This document shows, in pieces, positions 8,918-18,017 of a stretch of DNA of 64,000 nt. This DNA comes from DASZVB01 sp036272055 (GTDB taxonomy: Bacteria > Myxococcota_A > Polyangia > Polyangiales > Polyangiaceae), in the NCBI GenBank assembly GCA_036272055.1, contig DATAZL010000133.1:372001-436000 (forward strand), in the 5' to 3' direction. The translations under genes were made by a program, and so were the position numbers. The stretch's first letter is position 1. The number at the start of each line of letters is the position of its first letter. The notes beneath the pieces were generated by a model. It did no database searches and was not told where the DNA came from. It saw only the letters and a program-made list of their open reading frames with translations.

Positions 8918-10057
8918 TCAGGGGCGTCGCACCGTGGCCGCGACCCAGTCCGCGTTCTTCGTCAGCGCGAACGGCTTCGTCGAGGAGGGATCGATCCAGT
9001 TCTGTTCGAGGGTGACCACGCCGTCGGTGCACGTCTTGTGGTCGAACCAGCAGTGATCCGCGGTCGAGGTGACGCAGTCCTTTGCGCGCACGATGACCCA
9101 GCCGCTTCCGTCGGCGCGAAAGCACGAGCTCGTGCCGTCGTCGGGGCAATCTGCGGTCGTCAGGCCGACGATGGGGTCGACCGTCGCTTCCTGACCGTTG
9201 GTCGTGTCGTTCTCCCCGTTCTCGACTCGGATCCGGTTCTTCGGCATCGTGGATGCGGCGTCACCGCCGTAACCGGCGAGCCACGCGGCCTTCACCCGCT
9301 GATCGAATCCGAAGGCGCGGTTCGCGAGGGCCGCGCCCTGGCTATGCCCCCACGTCGCGATCCCGAGGTCACAGTCCACGTCGGGGAGCTTGCACGCCGT
9401 GGCAAGCAGGGTGGTCGGAGTGACGCCGAACAGGCAATCGAGCTGCGCGCCGTGATCGCTCAGCCACGCGATCGCGCCGTTGTCGTACTCCGCCCAGAGC
9501 GCGACGAAGCCGCGCGCCGCCATGGCGCGGGTCACGGCGTCGGCGGCCGGCTCTGATTGAGCGCGGAACGACGCCTCGTCGGAGACGAAATTCGTCCCCG
9601 TGAAGTAGAGAAACAGCGGATGGCGGGTGCCCGGCGCGTCGTCCGGCTCGAAGCCGTGCGTCATGTAGGTGTGCGTGCACCCCATCGCGTTGTTGACCGT
9701 GCCCTGATAGGTGGGCGGCGACGCGATCGCCCTCGCCGTTGCTGGACCGCCGTCGTTGCTGCCGCCCGTGCCGCCGTCGGGTCCGCGGCCGCCGCTTTCG
9801 GTCGCGCCGCCGGTTCCAGTGACCGTCCCGCCGGTCCCGGCGATCGCACCGCCGCTGCCGGTGATCGCTCCCCCGTCGCCAGGCGCCCCACCGGAGGACA
9901 ACCCGCCGGCCGAGGGCGCTCCGCCGGCGGCGACGGAACCAGCCGCTCCGCCGTCACTGCTCGGTGGCCGTGACGCTATCGTCGCACGGTCACACGCCAG
10001 GAACGGCAGCGACGAAAGTGTGACGAGAAAGAGCGCGTGACCCGTCGAGGAGCGCAT
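8918..10057 (-). CDS. Putative secreted esterase/depolymerase-like lipoprotein
   Basis: From the ATG at 10057 the protein starts with a short charged end, a hydrophobic stretch and the lipobox LPFLAC, so it is probably a lipoprotein. About 85 residues of Gly/Ser/Thr-rich linker (GGAAGSVAAGG, TGTGGTVTGTGG) follow, and then a catalytic region. GHSQGAA is the nucleophile elbow of an alpha/beta hydrolase, followed by FDQRVKAAWLAGYGG. Conserved Cys pairs (LDCLFG, CDLG, CFRADG, CVTSTADHCWFDH) suggest disulphides, fitting a surface enzyme. The closing DHKTCTDGVVTLEQNWIDP resembles PHB-depolymerase/feruloyl-esterase-like proteins, but the substrate is unknown. A longer GTG-type start at 10111 would bury the signal peptide and is rejected. 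Confidence 0.65.
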   Translation of the reverse strand: MRSSTGHALFLVTLSSLPFLACDRATIASRPPSSDGGAAGSVAAGGAPSAGGLSSGGAPGDGGAITGSGGAIAGTGGTVTGTGGATESGGRGPDGGTGGSNDGGPATARAIASPPTYQGTVNNAMGCTHTYMTHGFEPDDAPGTRHPLFLYFTGTNFVSDEASFRAQSEPAADAVTRAMAARGFVALWAEYDNGAIAWLSDHGAQLDCLFGVTPTTLLATACKLPDVDCDLGIATWGHSQGAALANRAFGFDQRVKAAWLAGYGGDAASTMPKNRIRVENGENDTTNGQEATVDPIVGLTTADCPDDGTSSCFRADGSGWVIVRAKDCVTSTADHCWFDHKTCTDGVVTLEQNWIDPSSTKPFALTKNADWVAATVRRP

Positions 10058-10135
10058 GAAGCTTCGAACGGAACATGTTGCCACGAGGAAGCGGAGGCAC
10101 CATAGCCTCATTTCTCGTCAAGAATGGAGGCAACG

Positions 10136-10507
10136 ATGTCGGTATTCGAAATCGGTACGCAGTACGTGGCGCTGTGCAAGGAACACAAGAACCAGGAGAT
10201 CCTCGAGAAGCTCTTCTCGAAGGACGCCATCAGCATCGAGGCAGGCGCGCCGCCGGGCCAGGACCGCACCGCGAAGGGGATCGAGGCGATCCACGGCAAG
10301 AGCAAGTGGTGGGCAGACAACCACACCGTACACAAGGCGGAGCTCTCCGGTCCGTACCCGAACGACGACCGCTTCGCGGTGCGCTTCGTGTACGACGTCA
10401 CGCACAAGCCCTCGAGCAAGCGCTTCACCATGGACGAGGTCGGTCTCTTCACGGTCAAGGACGGCAAGATCGTGAAGGAAGAGTTCTTCTACGCCATGAA
10501 CGGCTGA
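10136..10507 (+). CDS. SnoaL-like/NTF2-fold protein
   Basis: A 123-residue protein with the cone-shaped NTF2-like layout. An N-terminal helix pair includes YVALCKEHKNQEILEKLFSKDAISIEA. After it come KGIEAIHGKSKWWADNHTVHKAELSGPY, then strands FAVRFVYDVTH and DEVGLFTVKDGKIVKEEFFY. Such proteins act as small cyclases, isomerases or ligand binders; nothing here identifies which. The start at 10136 is chosen over an in-frame ATG 12 bp upstream because GGAGG at 10126-10130 is correctly spaced for it. A strong hairpin 9 bp after the stop probably terminates the transcript. Its regulation is not evident. Confidence 0.8.
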   Translation: MSVFEIGTQYVALCKEHKNQEILEKLFSKDAISIEAGAPPGQDRTAKGIEAIHGKSKWWADNHTVHKAELSGPYPNDDRFAVRFVYDVTHKPSSKRFTMDEVGLFTVKDGKIVKEEFFYAMNG

Positions 10508-10515
10508 TGCTACCG

Positions 10516-10550
10516 GCGCGACGGCAGGTGACGAAACCTCGCCGTCGCGC
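10516..10550 (+). terminator. Hairpin downstream of the SnoaL-like gene
   Basis: Perfect 10-bp arms GCGCGACGGC and GCCGTCGCGC enclose an inner AGGT/ACCT stem. A moderately T-rich tract (TTAATTTCCTTATTTG) follows from 10557. It lies 8 bp after the stop at 10507, as expected for an intrinsic terminator, though the T tract is interrupted. Confidence 0.6.
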
Positions 10551-10741
10551 GCCCGTTAATTTCCTTATTTGATACTTATAAGCCTGCAGGGGCGACCGCG
10601 AGCTGTCGCACGTCGGAGCAGGTCCGGGGCGGTTGTCACGCACCGGTGCACACTGGCCGTCCCGGCGTCCGGTCGTCGCGCGCGGAGGGCGTGCTATCTT
10701 GCGGACTTGCTTACCGCGTGATGCCTCCACGGAGCTTCCCG

Positions 10742-13700
10742 ATGAGAGCCTGGGTTTCCTTGCTGCTGCTCGGCGCGGCCCTTTCGACGGCCTGTGGCGG
10801 TGACCACGTCGCCGTGCCGTCGCGGAGCTCCGCGCCGCTCGTCGGAGGAGATGCAGCGCCGATCGACGCGGGCGTGCTCGCCACCGACGCGGGCAGCCCG
10901 ATAATCTCGTCGGACACGTCGCTGGCGACGTCGAGCGGCGCGTCGACGTACGGGCGAACGGTGACGTTCACTGCGTCGGTCACGGCGGCGCAAGGCGTCC
11001 CCGACGGCACGGTCTCCTTCTTCGACGCCACGACGCTCCTCGGCACGACGGCGCTCGACCCTTCCGGCAAGGCGGCGTTCTCGACGGCGCTCCTCGGCGC
11101 GGGGTCCCACGACGTCACCGCCGCCTACGGCGGCTCCGCGGCGTACGGAGCGAGCGCGTCGCCGGTCGTCACCAAGCTCGTCGCGCAGGCAGGCACGACG
11201 ACGCTCGTCACCTCGTCTGCCGCTCCGGTGATCGTCGGCACTCCCCTCACCTTCACGGCGAAGGTCGCGCGGCTCGGCGCGGGCGCAGGCGTCCCGACCG
11301 GCACGGCGACGTTCACCGACGGCACGGCGACGCTCGGAACCGGCACCCTCGACGGCGCCGGCGTGGCGACGCTTGCGGGCGTCGTGCTCGCCGTCGGCAC
11401 GCATTCCGTGGTCGCCGCGTACGCGGGCGACGTGAACTTCACGGCGAGCACCGCACCCGCGCTGAATCAGTCCGTGAAGCAGGACGGCGTCACGGTCGCG
11501 CTCGCCGCAGCGAACAATCCGTCGCTCTATCCGGCAAGCGTCGCGTTCACGGCGACCGTCAGTGCCGTCGGTGCGAACAGCGGGGACCCGACCGGAACCG
11601 TCGATTTCAAGGAAGGCGCGACGCCCCTCGGCAGTGCCGCCGTCGGGGCGGACGGCGTCGCGAAGGTCGTCGTCGGCGCGCTCGGCGGCGGAAGCCACAC
11701 CGTCGTCGCGAGCTACGGCGGTGACGCGAATCACTCCGGCGCGACCGGGTCGCTGATCGAGGTGGTGACGCCCGCGCCGACGACGCTCGCCCTGAAGACG
11801 TCGTTGACCCCCGCCGTGTTCGGCGAAGGCGTCACCGTGACCGCGACGGTGACGTTCACCGGGGCGACGCCCACCGGCGCGGTCACGTTCCTCGACGGCA
11901 CGACGTCGCTCGGCTCGGCCGCCCTCGGCGTCGCGGGCGAAGCGAGCCTGACCTTCCCGGCGCTCCTCGTCGGCGCGCGCAGTCTGACGGCGACGTACGC
12001 CGGCGACGGCAATCACGCGGGCACCACGTCGGCGGCGCTCCTCGAGACCGTGAACCGTGCGAGCACGACGACGAAGCTCGTGTCGTCGGCCACGCCGTCC
12101 ATCGCGGGAGGGCCGGTGACGTTCACCGCGAGCGTCGCGCCGGGCGCTCCAGGAGCCGGCGCTCCGACCGGCGCCGTCACGTTCAGGGACGGCGCGACGG
12201 CGCTCGGCGTCGCCAGCGTGAACAAGGCCGGCGTCGCGACGTTCCTGACGCGCACCCTCGGCGTCGCGACGCACGTCATCGCGGCGGACTACGCCGGTGA
12301 CACGCATTTCTCGTCGAGCACGTCGGCGACGCTGTCCGAGGTCGTCAACCAGGACGGCGCGACGGTGTCCCTCGTCGCGAGCGCGAATCCGTCGGTCTTC
12401 GGCGCCGGTCTGACCTTCACCGCCCACGTGACGTCGGACGGCACCGGCGGCCTGCCGACCGGGACCGTCGTCTTCAAGGACGGCACCGACGCGCTCGCCA
12501 CCACGACGCTCGACGCAGGCGGCTCCGCGTCGTTCGCGTCCGCGACGCTGTCCGGCGGCCCGCACACGATCAGCGCCACCTACGGCGGAGATACGAACCA
12601 CGGCGGAGGCGTCATCGGCTCGGTCGTCGAGAGCGTCGATCCCGCGCCGACGACGCTCGTCGTCACGGCGTCCGCGAACCCCGCGGTGTTCGGGCAGAGC
12701 CTCACCTTCACCGCGACGGCGATGACGGATCCCCTGGCGCCCTTCGCGGGCACGGTGACGTTCCTCGACGGCACGACGGCCCTCGGTACCGTGACCATGG
12801 GCACGAACGGCGTCGCCACGCTGAACGTCGGCTCTCTCGCCATCGCGACGCACTCGATCCAGGCCGTGTACGGCGGCGATCTGAGCCACGCCGTCGCCAC
12901 CTCCGCGCCGCTGTCCGAGATCATCGGAGCCGTTCCAACGACCACCGCGGTCGCCGCGTCGAGCAATCCCGCCCTCGTCGGCAGGACGGTGACCTTCACC
13001 GCGACCGTGTCCCCGGTGGCGCCGGGCGCCGGCGTCCCGACCGGCATGGTGATGTTCCTCGACGGAACGACGAGCCTCGGCGGAGCGATCCTCGACGCGT
13101 CCGGCGTCGCCGCGCTCGACACCGGCGCGCTCACCGAGGGGACCCACTCGATCACCGTCGCCTACGCCGGGGACGGCTCCTACGGCGCGAGCAGCTCCGC
13201 CGCCCTCGCCGAGAAGCTGGGCGTGAATGTGACCACATTGATGGTCGTTTCAACGCCGAATCCGTCGAACTTCGGCGCTAGCGTGACGCTGACCGCGACG
13301 GTGAGCGGCTCGCTGACCACGCCGACCGGGGCCGTCACGTTCCTCGACGGCACGACGTCGCTCGGCAAGGTCGCCCTCGACGCCTCGGGCGCCGCGTCGC
13401 TCGACACGACGAGCCTCGCCGTCGGCACGCACACGCTGAGCGCCAGCTACGCCGGAGACGACGCGAACGGAGCCGGCAGCGGTACGGTCTCCCAGGTCGT
13501 CGGCGCCGCCGCCACTCGGACGACCGTGACGTCGAACGCCGCGACGTCGGTCGCCGGAGACCGGGTGACGTTCACCGCGACGGTGACGTCCGACGTCGCG
13601 GGGTTCAAGGGCGACGTCGCGTTCTTCGACGGCGCGACGTCACTCGGCACCGCGACGCTCTCCGGCAAGACCGCGTCCTTCCGCACTGCGACCCTCACCG

Positions 13701-14083
13701 TGGGCGCTCACGCGATCACGGCGACGTACCGCGGCGACGCGAGCTTCGCGCCGAGCACGTCGGCGACGTACGTGCAGTCGGTCACCGCACCCGTTGCACC
13801 GACGACGGACGGCGGCGCGCCGCACGATGCCGGCGTGATCGCGCTCCCCGACGCCGGCACGTCGCCCGCTGTCGACGCTGGAACGAAAGCTCGCGGCGGG
13901 CTCGCCGGCGCATCGGGCGACGGGGGTTGCGGCTGTCGCATGACACGCCGGCCATCGCCCTTCCCGGCTGAAGCGGAGATGCTCGCCGGCCTCGTCGTGC
14001 TCGCGCTCGGACGCCGCTTCAGGAACGGAGCAGCGCGGTCCCGCCGAGGACCAGCACCGTCCCGGCGACCATCGGCAGGGTGA
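10742..14083 (+). CDS. Ig-like repeat lipoprotein with MYXO-CTERM-like tail
   Basis: From the ATG at 10742 the protein has a signal peptide with lipobox LSTAC (Cys18), an Ala/Asp-rich spacer, then ten tandem Ig-like units of about 95 residues (Big_3-type). Each unit follows the scheme TTL..S..P...G..VTFTATV....P.G.V.F.DG...LG...L...G.A......L..G.H...A.Y.GD. The 1,113-residue protein ends with GCGCR, a hydrophobic segment (MLAGLVVLALG) and an Arg-rich end, resembling the myxobacterial MYXO-CTERM sorting tail. A longer start at 10646 would hide the signal. It is probably an outer-surface scaffold or adhesin with no catalytic domain. The last 65 bp overlap the convergent EamA gene. Confidence 0.85.
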   Translation: MRAWVSLLLLGAALSTACGGDHVAVPSRSSAPLVGGDAAPIDAGVLATDAGSPIISSDTSLATSSGASTYGRTVTFTASVTAAQGVPDGTVSFFDATTLLGTTALDPSGKAAFSTALLGAGSHDVTAAYGGSAAYGASASPVVTKLVAQAGTTTLVTSSAAPVIVGTPLTFTAKVARLGAGAGVPTGTATFTDGTATLGTGTLDGAGVATLAGVVLAVGTHSVVAAYAGDVNFTASTAPALNQSVKQDGVTVALAAANNPSLYPASVAFTATVSAVGANSGDPTGTVDFKEGATPLGSAAVGADGVAKVVVGALGGGSHTVVASYGGDANHSGATGSLIEVVTPAPTTLALKTSLTPAVFGEGVTVTATVTFTGATPTGAVTFLDGTTSLGSAALGVAGEASLTFPALLVGARSLTATYAGDGNHAGTTSAALLETVNRASTTTKLVSSATPSIAGGPVTFTASVAPGAPGAGAPTGAVTFRDGATALGVASVNKAGVATFLTRTLGVATHVIAADYAGDTHFSSSTSATLSEVVNQDGATVSLVASANPSVFGAGLTFTAHVTSDGTGGLPTGTVVFKDGTDALATTTLDAGGSASFASATLSGGPHTISATYGGDTNHGGGVIGSVVESVDPAPTTLVVTASANPAVFGQSLTFTATAMTDPLAPFAGTVTFLDGTTALGTVTMGTNGVATLNVGSLAIATHSIQAVYGGDLSHAVATSAPLSEIIGAVPTTTAVAASSNPALVGRTVTFTATVSPVAPGAGVPTGMVMFLDGTTSLGGAILDASGVAALDTGALTEGTHSITVAYAGDGSYGASSSAALAEKLGVNVTTLMVVSTPNPSNFGASVTLTATVSGSLTTPTGAVTFLDGTTSLGKVALDASGAASLDTTSLAVGTHTLSASYAGDDANGAGSGTVSQVVGAAATRTTVTSNAATSVAGDRVTFTATVTSDVAGFKGDVAFFDGATSLGTATLSGKTASFRTATLTVGAHAITATYRGDASFAPSTSATYVQSVTAPVAPTTDGGAPHDAGVIALPDAGTSPAVDAGTKARGGLAGASGDGGCGCRMTRRPSPFPAEAEMLAGLVVLALGRRFRNGAARSRRGPAPSRRPSAG
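10910..13792 (+). repeat. Ten tandem Ig-like coding repeats
   Basis: Ten consecutive units of about 285-300 bp, clearly homologous at protein level (YAGD/YGGD and FLDGTTSLG recur) but diverged in DNA. They have therefore not been homogenised recently. They span residues about 57-1017 of the lipoprotein. Confidence 0.85.
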
Positions 14084-14939
14084 GCGGCTCCCCGAGGAGC
14101 AAGACGGCCAGGATGACCGTGGAGAGCGGTCCGACCAGACCGATCTGGGCGGCTCTCGCGGAGCCGATCATCTCGATACCGCGCATGACCATCCACATGG
14201 GCATGGCCGTGCACACCGTCGCGTTGACGAGCGAGAGCCCGAGGATCCGCGGCGTCATCCAGTCGTCGAGGGTCGCTACCAGGTGCGCGCGCGTCGTGAG
14301 GAACTGGACGATGCAGAGCGCGCTCGCAATGCCGCTCGCCCAGCCCGTCAAGCGCAGCGCTCCGAAGCGACCGACGGTCTCGCCCGACAGCACGATGTAC
14401 ACCGCGTACGAGATCGCGCTCGCGAGGACGAGCGCACCGCCCACGAGCACCTCCGACGAGCCGGCGCTCGCGAGGTGAGTCGCCTTGAGAGCCTCACCGC
14501 CGAACGCGAGGAGCACGCCCACGTAGCTCACCGCGAGCGCACCCCACTGCCGCGAGCGGATCCGCGGATGGCCGAGGAATCGCCCGAGGAGCATCACCAC
14601 CGTCGGATAGACGTAGAGAATGAGGCGCTCGAGGCTCGCGCTGATGTGCTCGAGGCCCATGAAGTCGAGGGTGCTCGCGAGGTAGTACCCGGTGAAACCG
14701 AGGAGCGCGACGCGACCGAGGTCGGCGCGCGACGGCCGCTCGCGGGCGCGGCCGCCCCACCACGCCATCGCCACGAAGAGCGGCGCCGCCAGCAGCATGC
14801 GCAGCCCGAGACACGTGATCGCGTCGACCCCTTCGCGAATGAGGAGCTTCACGACGATCGCCTTGCCGGAGAAGGCGACGGCGCCGACGAGCGAGAGCCA
14901 GAAGCCTGCGCGTGCTCGACCCGGCTCCGACGTCATCAA
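14019..14939 (-). CDS. EamA/DMT family transporter
   Basis: The 306-residue protein is a predicted ten-helix inner-membrane carrier made of two EamA halves. The first runs from GFWLSLVGAVAFSGKAIVVKLLI to about GALAVSYVGVLLAFGGEAL. The second runs from VGGALVLASAISYAVYIVLSG to the final MVAGTVLVLGGTALLRS, which is the usual EamA ending. Members export metabolites or amino acids in exchange for protons; the substrate cannot be inferred. The ATG at 14939 gives a short cytoplasmic tail before helix 1. It converges on the Ig-repeat gene and their ends overlap by 65 bp. RNase D, on the same strand, starts over 1.2 kb downstream. Confidence 0.88.
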   Translation of the reverse strand: MMTSEPGRARAGFWLSLVGAVAFSGKAIVVKLLIREGVDAITCLGLRMLLAAPLFVAMAWWGGRARERPSRADLGRVALLGFTGYYLASTLDFMGLEHISASLERLILYVYPTVVMLLGRFLGHPRIRSRQWGALAVSYVGVLLAFGGEALKATHLASAGSSEVLVGGALVLASAISYAVYIVLSGETVGRFGALRLTGWASGIASALCIVQFLTTRAHLVATLDDWMTPRILGLSLVNATVCTAMPMWMVMRGIEMIGSARAAQIGLVGPLSTVILAVLLLGEPLTLPMVAGTVLVLGGTALLRS

Positions 14940-15018
14940 AGGGCGCGCAGCCTACACCAGGGCGCGCCCCTTCGCGTCGTGGCCCTAGAAAAGAGGACCT
15001 CGCGACGCGCGCAAGCTT

Positions 15019-16191
15019 CTAACCGGGTACGAGCTCGAGACCGGCGTCGGTGCCCGCGGCCACCTTGACGGCGACCTTGCCGTCGAGCGCGTCGAGGAGC
15101 GGCGCCCCGATGAGCGACTCGCGCCATCCGGTCAGCGCGTCGATCGCGGGCGCGGGCTCCTTGCGCGCACCGAGCTGCCACTCGGCGAGCGCGCGCAGCT
15201 CGGCGCTCGACGCTAGAAGCTCCGCGGCGACGTCGTTCGTCGTCGCGACGACCCGGCGCACCACGCCGAGCAGCGCGGCGATCGCCTCGGCGCGAAGGTC
15301 CTGCTCGGCGAACGGAGTGACGGGCTCGGGGTCGGCGATGCCGCGCGCGACGGCTTCACGGAGAGACGCCCACCAGCGCTCGGAGCCGCCCATGCCCACG
15401 CCGCGCATCCCGCGCAGCTGGCCTTGCTTCGCCGGGGGTCGCAGCGCGAGCTGGCGCAGCCCGGCGTCACTGACGACGCTCTCGGGCCGGCAATTCTCGC
15501 TCTCGGCGATGCCGTCGCGCCAGATCGCGAGCTCCCGGAGCGTGCCGAGCTCGACCGCGCCGAGCGACGCCGAGCCGCTGATCTTGCGGAAGAGCTTGCG
15601 CTTGTCGGGCTCGGTCAGCGCGGTGCGACTCATCGCGTGTGAGGCGTCGAGGGCCCACGCGAGCCGCCCGCGGCGCTCGAGGTCGGCGGCGAGGAGCGCC
15701 GTCACCCGCGGAAGAAAGCGCACGTCGTTGAGCGCATAGTCGATCTGCTCGCTGGTGAGCTCGCGACTCCAGTCGGTGAACTGGTTCGACTTGTCGAGCT
15801 CGACGCCGAGGAGCTCCTTCACGAGACGGCCGTAGCCGATGCTGAGCCCGTGGCCGAGGAACGCCGCGGCGACCTGCGTATCGAAGATGCCCGGCACGTC
15901 GGTCGCGCCGGTCGCGCGCGACAGGAGACGCACGTCTTCCCGACCGGCGTGGAAGACCTTGCGGACCGCCTCGTCCTCCAGCATCGCTCGCAGCGGGCGC
16001 AGGTCGACACGCTGCGGGTCGACGGCGACGGCTTCCTCGGCGAACCCTATCTGCACCAGGTAGAGCGTCGGACGATAGCGTTTTTCGCCGTGAAACTCGC
16101 AGTCGAGGGCGACCTCGCGAGCACGAGCGTGGCGTTCGAGGAGCGCGACGAAGGGCTCGTCGCGAGTGATGAGCAGCGGCGAAGACGACAT
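15019..16191 (-). CDS. rnd: Ribonuclease D
   Basis: The 390-residue protein has the DEDDy exonuclease residues: Asp30 and Glu32 in ALDCEFHGE, Asp87 in HAGREDVRLL, and Tyr152 with Asp156 in DYALNDVRFL. An HRDC helical domain follows the catalytic part (about 205-285, with LRELAIWRDGIAESEN). RNase D trims the 3' ends of tRNA and other stable RNA precursors in the cytoplasm using two divalent metals. Two starts are possible, ATG at 16191 or at 16206 five codons upstream; the exonuclease domain starts right after either one. Its neighbour upstream on the same strand is the kinase/FGE gene, with a 74-bp gap. Confidence 0.93.
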   Translation of the reverse strand: MSSSPLLITRDEPFVALLERHARAREVALDCEFHGEKRYRPTLYLVQIGFAEEAVAVDPQRVDLRPLRAMLEDEAVRKVFHAGREDVRLLSRATGATDVPGIFDTQVAAAFLGHGLSIGYGRLVKELLGVELDKSNQFTDWSRELTSEQIDYALNDVRFLPRVTALLAADLERRGRLAWALDASHAMSRTALTEPDKRKLFRKISGSASLGAVELGTLRELAIWRDGIAESENCRPESVVSDAGLRQLALRPPAKQGQLRGMRGVGMGGSERWWASLREAVARGIADPEPVTPFAEQDLRAEAIAALLGVVRRVVATTNDVAAELLASSAELRALAEWQLGARKEPAPAIDALTGWRESLIGAPLLDALDGKVAVKVAAGTDAGLELVPG

Positions 16192-16265
16192 CGAGCGCGG
16201 CACCATACGACGCTTTGGGCCCCCTCCCCAGCGGCTTTCGACGGATCGTCGAGCGGAACCGTGCC

Positions 16266-17954
16266 CTACACGTCCTTCACGCAGCGAAAGCCGATGCTCC
16301 GCGAGAGCGCACCGGGCTCGAAGCTCGATCTCGAATACGTGCGGATCGAGCGAGCGTCGTACATGAACGACCCACCCCGCACGACGCGGCGGCCGGCTCG
16401 ATCGTTCCCGGTGCGCGCGCGATTGCACGGATCGTGACTCGGCCCTCGAAGAAAGAACTCCGGCGCGTCGACGTCCTCGCACCACTCCCAGACGTTGCCG
16501 GACAGATCCTCGACGCCGTACGGCGATGCGCCCGCGGGACAGCTTCCCACCGGCAGCGTCGAGCTCCGCGCACGGCCGAAGTTCGCGCGCGTCGCATCCG
16601 GCTCCGCCTTGCCCCACGGGTAGCGACGGCCGTCGTCACCGCGCGCGCTCTTCTCCCACTCGGCCTCGCTCGGCAGGCGCTTGCCGGCCCAGCCTGCGTA
16701 CGCGCGCGCGTCGAACCACGACACCTGCGTCGCCGGATGAGACGTGAGCCCGCTCGGCACCTCACCGTCCGGGAAGCGCGCCAGAAAGCCGGCGCCGTCC
16801 TCGGAGCGGTAGCCGGTGGTCTCGACGAAGGCGGCAAACTGCGCGGTCGTCACCGGGAACCGGTCCACGTAGAAGGAGCGCAGGTAAACCGGACGTCGTT
16901 CGGGACCCATCGCGAACGAGCCCGCCGGGACGAGCAAGAGCTGCCCGCCGTCTGCCTCCGTCACGACCTCGTCGAGCTTCCGGACGCCGTCACTCTCCGG
17001 GGGCACGTCGATCGCCGCGACGAGTCGTTCTGCGAACTCGGCGCAGCTCCCCGGCCGCTGCCCGGGCGTCTTCGAGAGCGCGTCGAGGATCAACGCCTCG
17101 AGCGCGGCCGGAACGTCGGCGCGAAACGACGACGGCGCGGGCGGCGTGTCACGCAGGTGTGCCATCATCGTCGCGAAGTTCGATTCGGCGGTGAACGGGC
17201 AGCGCCCGGTGACGAGCTCGAACAGGGTGACGCCGAGCGAGTAGACGTCGCTCGGAAAGCCGAGCGTCTGGGGCGACTCGAGCTGCTCGGGGGACATGTA
17301 TCGACAGGTGCCGAGGAACGCGCCGGTGACGGTGTACGTCGTGCCGTCGATGAGCTTCGCGATGCCGAAATCGACGACCTTCGGGGCTGCCCGCGCCCCG
17401 TTCCACCGCAGGATGACGTTGTCGGGCTTCAGATCGCGATGAATGACGCCGTGACGGTGCGCGGCTTCCATCGCATCGAGCACGGCCGCCATGACGTGAC
17501 GGATCGTCGCGTAGGGCATCCGTCCGGCCCAGCGCGCGAGCTCCTCCGCGAGAGTCGGCCCTTCCACGTACTCCATGACGATCGCGAGGAAGCGCGAATC
17601 TTCCACCAGGTCGAACACGGTGGCGATGTTCGGGTGCGCGAGCGTGCTCATGAGCCGCGCCTCGCGGACGAACCGGCGCCGCACGTCGTTGTTGCCGGTC
17701 AGACTCGGATGCAGCACCTTCACCGCCACCTTGCGATCCCTGACCCTGTCGTGTGCGCGGTACACGGCGCCCGCGCCGCCTTCACCGACGAGCTGCTCGA
17801 TGTCGTAAGCGCCGAGCCGGGTTCCCGAGGCGAGAAAGGACGTGGGTCGCACGACGGCGCTCTCCGGAGCTCCGCTCATGTCACCGCCGCACTGCATGCA
17901 GAAGCGCGCCTGCTCGGGCACGTCACAACTGCAGCGGGGACACGCGGCGGCCAT
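16266..17954 (-). CDS. Ser/Thr protein kinase fused to a formylglycine-generating-enzyme-like domain
   Basis: The 562-residue protein begins with a zinc-ribbon-like CPRC...CMQC. A Hanks kinase domain follows: GEGGAGAVYRAHD, Lys79 in VAVKVL, HRDLKPDN with Asp174, DFG at 195-197 and the SPEQ activation-segment end. There is no membrane segment. Residues about 338-562 form an FGE/SUMF1 (C-type-lectin-like) domain: LVPAGSFAMG, FYVDRFPVTTAQFAAFV, RLPSEAEWEKSARG, DLSGNVWEWCED, RVVRGGSF, GFRCV. In true FGEs two cysteines follow the RGGS block; here that stretch reads MYDARSIRTYS, with none. Formylglycine synthesis is therefore unlikely, and the domain may bind a ligand or target. Kinase-FGE fusions occur in myxobacteria and Planctomycetes. 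Confidence 0.9.
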   Translation of the reverse strand: MAAACPRCSCDVPEQARFCMQCGGDMSGAPESAVVRPTSFLASGTRLGAYDIEQLVGEGGAGAVYRAHDRVRDRKVAVKVLHPSLTGNNDVRRRFVREARLMSTLAHPNIATVFDLVEDSRFLAIVMEYVEGPTLAEELARWAGRMPYATIRHVMAAVLDAMEAAHRHGVIHRDLKPDNVILRWNGARAAPKVVDFGIAKLIDGTTYTVTGAFLGTCRYMSPEQLESPQTLGFPSDVYSLGVTLFELVTGRCPFTAESNFATMMAHLRDTPPAPSSFRADVPAALEALILDALSKTPGQRPGSCAEFAERLVAAIDVPPESDGVRKLDEVVTEADGGQLLLVPAGSFAMGPERRPVYLRSFYVDRFPVTTAQFAAFVETTGYRSEDGAGFLARFPDGEVPSGLTSHPATQVSWFDARAYAGWAGKRLPSEAEWEKSARGDDGRRYPWGKAEPDATRANFGRARSSTLPVGSCPAGASPYGVEDLSGNVWEWCEDVDAPEFFLRGPSHDPCNRARTGNDRAGRRVVRGGSFMYDARSIRTYSRSSFEPGALSRSIGFRCVKDV

Positions 17955-18017
17955 CCCGCGCGATGATCCAGCCTGCCCGCGGCTCGATCAATAGGCAGCT
18001 CGACGACTCAGGAAACG

